7,854 nucleotides of DNA from an uncultured Opitutaceae bacterium. GTDB taxonomy: Bacteria; Verrucomicrobiota; Verrucomicrobiia; Opitutales; Opitutaceae. The notes under the pieces are model-generated. The model was not told where the DNA came from. It saw nothing but the letters and a program-made list of their open reading frames with translations, and did no database searches. Every line of letters begins with the position of its first letter. The first letter of the stretch is position 1. Below are positions 1 to 6,295 of the stretch, piece by piece. The stretch covers positions 1 to 7,854 of the forward strand of contig CALFNJ010000079.1 in the NCBI GenBank assembly GCA_937902865.1, written 5' to 3'. Position numbers and translations under genes: made by a program.

Positions 1-547
1 GCCGCAGATCGAGGTCACGTTCGACATCGATGCCAACGGCATCCTCCACGTTTCCGCGAAGGATCTCGGCACCGGCAAGGACCAGAAGATCACCATCCAG
101 GGCTCGTCCGGCCTCTCCAAGGAAGAGGTCGAGAAGATGACCAAGGAGGCGGAGCTTCACGCCGAGGAGGACCGCAAGCGCAAGGAGGCGGTCGAGACGA
201 AGAACCAGCTCGACAGCGCGATCTACCAGCTCGAAAAGGCCCTGAAGGACGGCGGCGACAAGCTGCCGGCCGAGCAGAAGTCCAAGGCGGAGTCCGCCCT
301 CGCTTCGGCGAAGAAGGACCTCGAGAGCAACGACCCGGACCGCATGAAGTCCGCGATGGAGAATCTCTCCAAGGTCGGCGCCGAGTTCTACGCCGAGGCC
401 CAGAAGGCCGCGGCCGCCGGCGGCGGTGGAACTCCGCCGCCCGAGGGTGGTGAGGCCGCCGGTAAAACGGACGGCAAGAAGCCCGAGAAAAAAGCGGATG
501 TCGTCGACGCCGACTTCGAGGTTGTCGACGAGGACAAGAAAAAGTAA
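1..547 (+). CDS. dnaK: Molecular chaperone DnaK (Hsp70), C-terminal part only
   Basis: This is the last 181 codons of Hsp70; the gene begins before the window, and reading starts at base 2. DnaK is the ATP-driven cytosolic chaperone that binds exposed hydrophobic stretches of clients together with DnaJ and GrpE. The visible protein opens in the end of the beta-sandwich substrate-binding domain (PQIEVTFDIDANGILHVSA, then a KITIQGSSGLS stretch, fragment residues 1 to about 37). A charged alpha-helical lid follows (about 38-140, including the GDKLPAEQK segment). A Gly/Pro/Lys-rich disordered tail (about 141-181) ends in the DVVDADFEVVDEDKKK signature typical of DnaK C termini. The nucleotide-binding domain lies outside the window. 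The stop is TAA at 545-547, followed by a GC-rich hairpin and then groES on the same strand. The family assignment is firm; only the missing upstream part is unknown. Confidence 0.97.
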   Translation, partial: PQIEVTFDIDANGILHVSAKDLGTGKDQKITIQGSSGLSKEEVEKMTKEAELHAEEDRKRKEAVETKNQLDSAIYQLEKALKDGGDKLPAEQKSKAESALASAKKDLESNDPDRMKSAMENLSKVGAEFYAEAQKAAAAGGGGTPPPEGGEAAGKTDGKKPEKKADVVDADFEVVDEDKKK

Positions 548-561
548 CTTTCCGCCCTTTG

Positions 562-596
562 CGCGCCCGCCGCGTTCGTTCGTGGCGGGCGCGTTT
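562..596 (+). terminator. GC-rich hairpin after dnaK, possible terminator or attenuator
   Basis: The arms 562-571 (CGCGCCCGCC) and 584-593 (GGCGGGCGCG) are perfectly complementary. The pairing extends inward by three more pairs (one G-T) to a TTCGTT loop at 575-580. Only three T residues follow (594-596), so termination is probably partial. It begins 14 bases after the dnaK stop and lies 50 bases before groES. It could therefore separate the two transcription units, or set the dnaK to groESL ratio on a shared transcript. Confidence 0.6.
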
Positions 597-646
597 GGTC
601 GAAACCCAAACCATCACAGTCCATCTCAACCCAAAACCAACCACAT

Positions 647-943
647 ATGGCTAACGTCAAAATCAAGCCCATCGGCGATCGCGTGCTCGTCGAGCATGTC
701 GAAGAAAAAGAGCAGGTCCGCGGAGGCATCATCATCCCGGACAGCGCCAAGGAAAAGCCCCAGGAGGCCAAGGTCATCGCCCTCGGCACCGGCAAGAAGA
801 ACGAGGACGGCAAGGTTTCGCCCTTCGAAGTGAAGGTCGGCGACCGCGTGCTCATCAGCAAGTACGGCGGCACCGAGGTGAAGCTGGACGACAAGAAGTA
901 CACGCTCGTGCGCGAGGACGACATCCTCGGTGTCATCGGCTGA
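647..943 (+). CDS. groES: Co-chaperonin GroES (Hsp10)
   Basis: This 98-residue protein has the normal length for GroES. It forms the heptameric lid that closes the GroEL cavity during ATP-dependent folding in the cytosol. The N terminus (IKPIGDRVLVE, residues 6-16) is the conserved first strand. Residues about 18-35 form the mobile loop; the hydrophobic III at 28-30 within GGIIIP is the contact to the GroEL apical domain. Conserved later segments are VGDRVLISKYGGTEVK (64-79) and the C-terminal REDDILGVIG. The ATG at 647 sits directly before the conserved N terminus. The preceding leader is rich in A and C and has no Shine-Dalgarno sequence; no CIRCE-type operator (TTAGCACTC inverted repeat) is visible between dnaK and groES. 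groEL begins 55 bases after the stop with no terminator between, so the two genes are almost certainly co-transcribed. Confidence 0.98.
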   Translation: MANVKIKPIGDRVLVEHVEEKEQVRGGIIIPDSAKEKPQEAKVIALGTGKKNEDGKVSPFEVKVGDRVLISKYGGTEVKLDDKKYTLVREDDILGVIG

Positions 944-998
944 GCTTCTCTCTGATCCTGATCCCTATCTGAAAAACTTAAACCACATCTGATTTAAC

Positions 999-2633
<1,635 letters not shown>

Positions 2634-2666
2634 GCCAGTCTCCTCGGCACTCAGCCTGAACACTTC

Positions 2667-2698
2667 AAAGGCGCTCCTCGCAAGAGGGGCGCCTTTTT
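2667..2698 (+). terminator. Intrinsic terminator of groES-groEL
   Basis: A 13-bp stem (2667-2679 with 2684-2696, one G-T pair) is capped by a GCAA tetraloop of the stable GNRA type at 2680-2683. It ends in TTTTT at 2694-2698. The A-tract on the left arm pairs with the T-run. This is a textbook rho-independent terminator 33 bases after the groEL stop, and it marks the end of the chaperone block. Confidence 0.93.
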
Positions 2699-2744
2699 CT
2701 TTGGCGAGTTTGTCTGCTTCACGAAGGGCTGTTTCACCATGGAG

Positions 2745-2764
2745 ACGCGACCTCCCGGTCGCGT
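2745..2764. repeat. 8-bp perfect hairpin with a distant inverted partner
   Basis: ACGCGACC and GGTCGCGT pair perfectly around a TCCC loop. A 19-base segment here (2747-2765) recurs in inverted orientation at 2941-2959 with 18 of 19 identical bases. The two copies bracket the first half of the repeat cluster. Confidence 0.7.
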
Positions 2765-2770
2765 GGTTCG

Positions 2771-2828
2771 AGGGTAGGGCGAGGCGTCCCCGCCGAGCCG
2801 CGGCTCACCGGGACGGTTCGCCCTCCCT
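2771..2828 (+). repeat. GTAG-headed long imperfect palindrome
   Basis: The outer arms 2771-2782 and 2818-2828 are complementary except for one bulged base (T2775). A middle stem pairs 2785-2790 (CGTCCC) with 2810-2815 (GGGACG). The centre 2795-2806 (GAGCCGCGGCTC) is a perfect 12-bp palindrome. GTAG lies at 2774-2777, so the unit reads in the + direction if it is a REP. Confidence 0.65.
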
Positions 2829-2889
2829 TAATCACCCGATTTGGATGTTAGCTGGTCTGTCTGCGTCGGCATTACCAAAAGGTTGAATC

Positions 2890-2914
2890 GGACGGGCGGG
2901 CCGCCCGTCCCTAC
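2890..2914 (-). repeat. GTAG-headed palindrome on the minus strand
   Basis: GGACGGGCGG (2890-2899) and CCGCCCGTCC (2901-2910) are perfect inverted repeats around a single base. They are followed by CTAC at 2911-2914. Read on the minus strand, this is GTAG followed directly by the palindrome, the same layout as the units at 3003-3076. Confidence 0.7.
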
Positions 2915-2919
2915 CTTGG

Positions 2920-2939
2920 CGGCGACCTTCGGGTCGCCG
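2920..2939. repeat. 8-bp hairpin with a TTCG tetraloop
   Basis: CGGCGACC (2920-2927) and GGTCGCCG (2932-2939) pair perfectly around TTCG at 2928-2931, closed by C-G. In RNA this would be the very stable C(UUCG)G tetraloop. No T-run follows on either strand, so it does not look like a terminator. Confidence 0.6.
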
Positions 2940-3002
2940 TCACGCGACCGGGAGCTCGCATCCCATTAGGATCACCCTCCCGATCGAAACTGTCCTCCGC
3001 AA

Positions 3003-3076
3003 GTAGGGGCGTCCCTTGGGGCGCCCGGGATTGCGGGATCGAAAGCGGAAACGGGCGTCCCAAGGGACGCCCCTAC
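3003..3076. repeat. Pair of inverted REP-like units (BIME-like)
   Basis: The 25-base arms 3003-3027 and 3052-3076 are complementary at 24 positions, with one G-T wobble (G3021 with T3058), around a 24-base spacer. Each arm is itself a palindrome; in the right arm, GGGCGTCCC and GGGACGCCC are separated by AA. GTAG opens the left arm and CTAC closes the right arm. Two head-outward copies in inverted orientation is the classic BIME layout. Confidence 0.8.
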
Positions 3077-3157
3077 ATCGAACCGTTGCCCGATTTAGGC
3101 CCGCGATGCTTGGACAGACGGTCCGATAATCTTCGGAGCGAACATTCCCGAAATATG

Positions 3158-3195
3158 AAACGGAGATGAACCGAACTTTCATCTCCGGTTTCTTT
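3158..3195 (+). terminator. Terminator-like hairpin before the hydrolase gene
   Basis: CGGAGATGAA (3161-3170) and TTCATCTCCG (3178-3187) pair perfectly around a 7-base loop. The stem is preceded by AAA and followed by G and then TTTCTTT. It could be an intrinsic terminator for read-through from the repeat region, or a structured 5' leader of the hydrolase, whose ATG is 70 bases downstream. The minus-strand reading has no clean T-run. Which role applies cannot be told from the sequence. Confidence 0.45.
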
Positions 3196-3257
3196 CCATG
3201 CTTGTGTCAGCCCGCGCGTGCAGGGGAAATGGACCTGCGGCGTTACGACGCATCACG

Positions 3258-4037
3258 ATGGAAATTTTCTTCCTCGGCACCGGCACTTCCCAGGGCGTTC
3301 CCATGATCGCCTGCAAGTGTCCTGTCTGCACCTCGCCCGATCCCCGTAACAAGCGCACGCGCACCTCCATTCACGTGGTGATGGACGGCCTGCACTTCCA
3401 AGTGGACGCGGCGCCGGAGCTGCGTCTGCAGTGCCTGCGCGACGGGGTGGAGCGGGCGGATGTTTTCATCCTGACCCACGGACATGCGGATCACATCGCG
3501 GGCATGGACGACCTCCGGCGCTTCTGCGACCTGCTGGGCGGGGAGGCGCTGCCGGTGTACGCGACGGAGGAGGGGATCAGCCGGGTGCTCGCGGTCTATC
3601 CGTACGCGATCATGGAGCGCCCGCTCGTGAAGGGATATCCGGCGTTCAAACTGATGGTGATGCCGACTCTCCTGGAGTTTTCACAGGGGACGATCCAATC
3701 GACGCTGTTGCCGCATGGCGGGATCAACACGCTTGGGCTCATTTTCACCGAGCGGAGCAGCGGCCGGAAATTCGCCTACTACACGGACTGCAAACGCATC
3801 CCGCGCGAGGCGGTGGAATTGGCGCGGTCCGCGGACGTGGTGGTCCTGGACGGTTTGCGTCCGCTGCCGCATCCCTCGCACATGAGCATCGGTGAAGCCG
3901 TCGAGGCGGCCAAGGAAATCGCCGCGCCGCGCACGCTACTCACGCATCTGACGCATCTGAGCGAGCACAGTGAACTCGCGGCGTCGCTGCCCGCCGGCAT
4001 CGAGCCCGCTTACGACGGACTCAAGATCGCGCTCTGA
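3258..4037 (+). CDS. PhnP-like metallo-beta-lactamase-fold hydrolase
   Basis: This 259-residue predicted cytosolic metal-dependent hydrolase belongs to the MBL superfamily, close to the PhnP/COG1235 branch. PhnP is a cyclic-phosphate phosphodiesterase of phosphonate breakdown. The sequence shows the FLGTGTSQGVP opening (5-15), a CxCxxC cysteine cluster (Cys19, Cys21, Cys24) like the extra zinc site of PhnP, the THGHADH metal motif (His74, His76, Asp78, His79), His153, Asp177 in YYTDCK, Asp198 in VVLDGLR, and the late His230/His233. All expected metal ligands appear present. The ATG at 3258 is chosen because the conserved fold starts there; an in-frame ATG at 3198 would add 20 atypical residues. 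No phn genes lie nearby, so the substrate is unknown. Third codon positions are more mixed than in groEL or coxA, consistent with lower expression. It stands alone between repeat-rich gaps. Confidence 0.9.
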   Translation: MEIFFLGTGTSQGVPMIACKCPVCTSPDPRNKRTRTSIHVVMDGLHFQVDAAPELRLQCLRDGVERADVFILTHGHADHIAGMDDLRRFCDLLGGEALPVYATEEGISRVLAVYPYAIMERPLVKGYPAFKLMVMPTLLEFSQGTIQSTLLPHGGINTLGLIFTERSSGRKFAYYTDCKRIPREAVELARSADVVVLDGLRPLPHPSHMSIGEAVEAAKEIAAPRTLLTHLTHLSEHSELAASLPAGIEPAYDGLKIAL

Positions 4038-4054
4038 AGCAGGGCGGATTCAAG

Positions 4055-4096
4055 TCCAACGTCCAACGTTCAACGTTGAACGTTCAACATCCAAGG
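4055..4096. repeat. Tandem heptamer array (TCCAACG type)
   Basis: Six consecutive 7-base units vary around TCCAACG: TCCAACG, TCCAACG, TTCAACG, TTGAACG, TTCAACA, TCCAAGG. Inside it, 4065-4084 (AACGTTCAACGTTGAACGTT) is a perfect 20-bp palindrome. It begins 18 bases after the hydrolase stop. I recall similar runs dispersed through Verrucomicrobiota and Planctomycetota genomes; this is from memory only. Confidence 0.75.
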
Positions 4097-4187
4097 ACGA
4101 GCAACGGCGGCATACCGTCTGCCCCGGAACGGCGGATATCCTCACGCGGAGACATTCACAGGGTGTTGAACGGTGGCTGTTGGACGT
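4059..4187. repeat. Nested inverted repeats around the heptamer array, MITE-like
   Basis: ACGTCCAAC (4059-4067) is inverted at 4179-4187 (GTTGGACGT), and CGTTCAACA (4081-4089) is inverted at 4164-4172 (TGTTGAACG). The outer and inner pairs are in nested order, giving a 129-bp unit with a 74-base core that encodes nothing recognisable. Just outside, 4200-4211 (GCGCCATGGCGC) is a perfect 12-bp palindrome. I see no flanking target duplication. Confidence 0.5.
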
Positions 4188-4230
4188 CCCGCCGTGGCTG
4201 CGCCATGGCGCCTTCCGGATTTCCCGGGAC

Positions 4231-4259
4231 AAAAAAAGGGCAGGTCCGAAGACCTGCCC
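4231..4259 (-). terminator. Intrinsic terminator of the azurin gene
   Basis: On the minus strand this reads GGGCAGGTC, TTCG, GACCTGCCC, TTTTTTT: a perfect 9-bp stem with a C(UUCG)G tetraloop and seven T residues. It lies 26 bases after the azurin stop codon. The plus-strand reading has no T-run, so the element serves the azurin transcript. Confidence 0.94.
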
Positions 4260-4285
4260 CAAGTCGGTTTGCCCGAGAGAACGGC

Positions 4286-4789
4286 TTACTTGACCGTCAG
4301 GATGCCCTTCATGCCGACCTGGAAATGGCCGGGGAAGGTGCAGAGGTACGGATATTCGCCGGGTTCGGTGGGCGCCGTGAAGGTGACCTCGCCGGACTGC
4401 TTCGGTCCGAGCTGCTCGATGTGCGCGAGCACCTGGTCCTTCAGCGAGGCGGGAACGTAGCCCGTATCCTTGGCGGCGGCGCCGGCGGTCGCGAAGGCGA
4501 GCGGGTCCGAGCCCTTCTTCAGCAGCACAAAATTATGGCCCATCGCCTCCTTCGGCACGACGCCGACATTGGTGAGGACCACCTTGATCTCCTCGCCCGG
4601 CTTGGCCTCGATGCTGGTGACGGAGTACTTCATCGTGTCATTGGCCTCGATGTTGATGGTCCGGGGGCCCGTGGTCGCGGCGGGAGCGGCGGCGGTCGAA
4701 TTGCCGCTCGCGGCGGTGTCGGCGGGCTTGGAGCAGCCGGCGAGAAGCGCAAGCGCGACGAAGAACGGGAGGAGGAGGGAGGTTTTCAT
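4286..4789 (-). CDS. azu: Azurin-like type 1 copper lipoprotein
   Basis: This 167-residue cupredoxin transfers single electrons outside the cytoplasm. A lipoprotein signal peptide (MKTSLLLPFFVALALLAGC) ends in the lipobox LAGC with Cys19 as the lipidation site. A low-complexity Ala/Ser/Thr/Pro linker follows (20-42), then the azurin domain (about 43-167). Type 1 copper ligands are clear: Gly84-His85 in MGHNFVLL, Cys150 and His155 in CTFPGH, and Met160. His-to-Met spacing is four residues, against three in classical azurin. The Cys3-Cys26 disulfide of soluble azurin is absent. The ATG at 4789 is preferred because the signal peptide starts there; an upstream TTG at 4834 would add 15 residues without purpose. 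The gene is divergent from coxB, suggesting but not proving that it feeds electrons to that oxidase. Ser at position +2 after the lipidated Cys would, by the E. coli Lol rule, favour the outer membrane. Confidence 0.92.
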   Translation of the reverse strand: MKTSLLLPFFVALALLAGCSKPADTAASGNSTAAAPAATTGPRTINIEANDTMKYSVTSIEAKPGEEIKVVLTNVGVVPKEAMGHNFVLLKKGSDPLAFATAGAAAKDTGYVPASLKDQVLAHIEQLGPKQSGEVTFTAPTEPGEYPYLCTFPGHFQVGMKGILTVK

Positions 4790-5017
4790 GATCGCATTGA
4801 ATCTAGGTGCGGCCCGGAGCGAGGCAAACGGCAAATTTTTTGCGCGCCGGGCTTATGCGCCCACCTTCGATATTAATAGCATTTTACGAGGCTTGCCTGC
4901 GTTCGCAGCGCTCCGAATGATGATCGGGTTTTATGGCTTGAAGTGACTGCGGAATTGCGAACGCTGAGCGCGATTTCGCCGTCACTCCGGCTTATCTTTT
5001 TTCCGCCGCTGCAACAC
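4790..5017. promoter_or_regulatory. Divergent azurin/coxB intergenic region
   Basis: These 228 bases must hold the start signals of both divergent genes. They include an AT-rich patch at about 4867-4888, unusual against the GC-rich background, and a small palindrome, CTGCG TT CGCAG, at 4897-4908. Weak promoter-like pairs exist: TTGCCT (4894-4899) with AATGAT (4916-4921) on plus, and TTGCCT with TAGATT on minus (4822-4827 and 4800-4805, 16-base spacer). The minus pair would give a nearly leaderless azurin mRNA. These box matches are only four of six each and could be chance. Confidence 0.35.
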
Positions 5018-6286
5018 ATGTACCTTCCGCCGTTTCTCCGCTCTTTTGGCCGCATGGGCACCCGCGCCCTCGTTCTCGCGAGCCCGCTGCTCCTTGCCGG
5101 CTGCGACCTCAATTTCTGGCGCATGGACGGTCATCAATCGACCCTGGACGTCGCCGGCCCCGTCGCCCGTACGCAGCGGGATCTGTTTTATGTCACCTGC
5201 GGGGTGACGTTCGTCATCTTCATCCTGGTGGGCTCCGTGCTCGCCTACGCCACGCTGAAGTTCAAGGCCCGCAACGACGCGGACGAGCATGCCGAGCCGC
5301 CCGAGCAGGGCCACGGCAATCCGCTGGTGGAAATCGGCCTCATCGCCGCTTCCGTTTTCGCCCTCGTGATCATCGCGATCCCGACGTTGAAGGCCATCTG
5401 GTTCACGTACGACGTGCCCGAGGCCCAGAAGGCCAACGCCTACGAGATCAACGCCACGGCTTACCAGTGGTGGTTCAAGTTCGAGTATCCTTCCGAGCCG
5501 ATCGAGGGTTCGGGTCCTCTTTCGACTGGCAACGAGCTGGTCATTCCGGCCGGCCGTCCCGTGCACATCAACCTGCGCACGACCGACGTCATCCACTCGT
5601 TCTGGGTGCCGAAGCTGGCGGGCAAGGTCGACATGATCCCGAACCGCGGCAACCGCCTCTGGCTCGAGGCCGACCAGCCGGGTTACTTCTGGGGCCAGTG
5701 TGCGGAGTACTGCGGCGATTCGCACGCCGTCATGCGCTTCCGCGTGATCGCCCTCGACGAAAAGGATTTCAAGGACTGGCTCACCGCGCAGAAGTCGACC
5801 GCTCGCGTCGTTGCGGCCACCGCCGCCACCGGCCAGCCCAAGCCGCAGTTCGCCGCGCTCAAGGAGTGGACCCGCAATGCGCCGGGTTACACGGACAAGT
5901 ACGACCGCCCGAACGTCTCGCCGCTCGACAACTGGAAGGAGCAGCAGTTTCCGAACAAGGATGAGGACGCCGCGTTGATCGCGCAGGGTCGCAAGCTTTT
6001 CCAGGAAAAGACCTGCATCGGCTGCCACACGGTCCGCGGCCACGAGGGCGTGGGCATCACCGGTCCGAATCTCACTCACGTCGGCGCGCGCACCACGATC
6101 GCGGCCGGCCTGCTGGAAAACAATCCCGAGCAGCTCGCCCGCTGGCTCCGCCATCCCGACCAGGTCAAGCCGGGCAACAAGATGTACAACGGCGGCTATA
6201 TTGATGTGAAGACGCGCAAGCCGAACTTCACGCTCACCGACGCCGACATCACGGCCCTCGTCGCCTACCTCAGCAGCCTCAAATAA
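5018..6286 (+). CDS. coxB: Cytochrome c oxidase subunit II with fused cytochrome c (caa3 type)
   Basis: This 422-residue subunit accepts electrons and passes them through CuA to subunit I. In order: a lipoprotein-type signal with lipobox LAGC (Cys29), two membrane helices (about 56-80 and 102-128), the YQWWFKF aromatic motif (149-155), then the CuA cupredoxin domain. CuA ligands are complete: His193 in IHSFWVPKLAGK, then Cys228, Glu230, Cys232, His236 and Met239 in CAEYCGDSHAVM. A roughly 70-residue linker follows. A C-terminal cytochrome c domain has CIGCH (Cys333, Cys336, His337) and probable axial Met389 in GNKMYNGG. The fusion defines a caa3-type oxidase. Asp follows the lipidated Cys, which by the E. 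coli rule means inner-membrane retention. The start is uncertain: ATG 5018 gives a basic n-region, ATG 5054 a shorter one, and GTG 4943 adds unlikely residues. None has a Shine-Dalgarno sequence. coxA starts 9 bases after the stop. Confidence 0.95.
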   Translation: MYLPPFLRSFGRMGTRALVLASPLLLAGCDLNFWRMDGHQSTLDVAGPVARTQRDLFYVTCGVTFVIFILVGSVLAYATLKFKARNDADEHAEPPEQGHGNPLVEIGLIAASVFALVIIAIPTLKAIWFTYDVPEAQKANAYEINATAYQWWFKFEYPSEPIEGSGPLSTGNELVIPAGRPVHINLRTTDVIHSFWVPKLAGKVDMIPNRGNRLWLEADQPGYFWGQCAEYCGDSHAVMRFRVIALDEKDFKDWLTAQKSTARVVAATAATGQPKPQFAALKEWTRNAPGYTDKYDRPNVSPLDNWKEQQFPNKDEDAALIAQGRKLFQEKTCIGCHTVRGHEGVGITGPNLTHVGARTTIAAGLLENNPEQLARWLRHPDQVKPGNKMYNGGYIDVKTRKPNFTLTDADITALVAYLSSLK

Positions 6287-6295
6287 TCACTTTCC

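Larger units (their letters stand above)
2745..3076. repeat. Cluster of palindromic REP/BIME-like elements in the groEL-hydrolase gap
   Basis: The 559-base stretch 2699-3257 has no convincing gene; its short reading frames run through hairpins and lack family features. It holds five inverted repeats one after another: 2745-2764, 2771-2828, 2890-2914, 2920-2939 and 3003-3076. Four units carry GTAG or its complement CTAC at the outer edge of a GC-rich palindrome (GTAG at 2774 and 3003; CTAC at 2911-2914 and 3073-3076). This is the architecture of REP sequences mobilised by RAYT (REP-associated tyrosine) transposases. No transposase is in the window. In the linkers 2829-2889 and 2960-3002 I see nothing. 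Confidence 0.7.

Noticed and set aside
2745..3076. CRISPR array
   Set aside because: The repeats differ in core sequence, spacing and orientation, with no regular spacers and no cas genes.
3110..3130. Promoter with TTGGAC and GATAAT before the hydrolase
   Set aside because: The boxes are only 9 bases apart, far from the 16-18 needed for a housekeeping sigma factor.
2940..3182. Minus-strand frame of 80 codons with a GRPKGRPYL stretch
   Set aside because: That stretch is translation of the palindromic repeat arm at 3003-3027. Such peptides arise from repeats and are not evidence of a gene.
3970..4293. Plus-strand frame of 107 codons with an FNVERST stretch
   Set aside because: It overlaps the end of the hydrolase out of frame and then translates the 7-base repeat array, whose period is not a codon multiple.
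4076..4876. Plus-strand frame of 266 codons opposite azurin
   Set aside because: It begins in the heptamer repeat, runs through the azurin terminator and lies antisense to a clear cupredoxin. No family features.
4982..6154. Open frame of 390 codons on the minus strand across coxB
   Set aside because: Shadow of coxB; no domain or motif recognisable, and composition typical of antisense reading.
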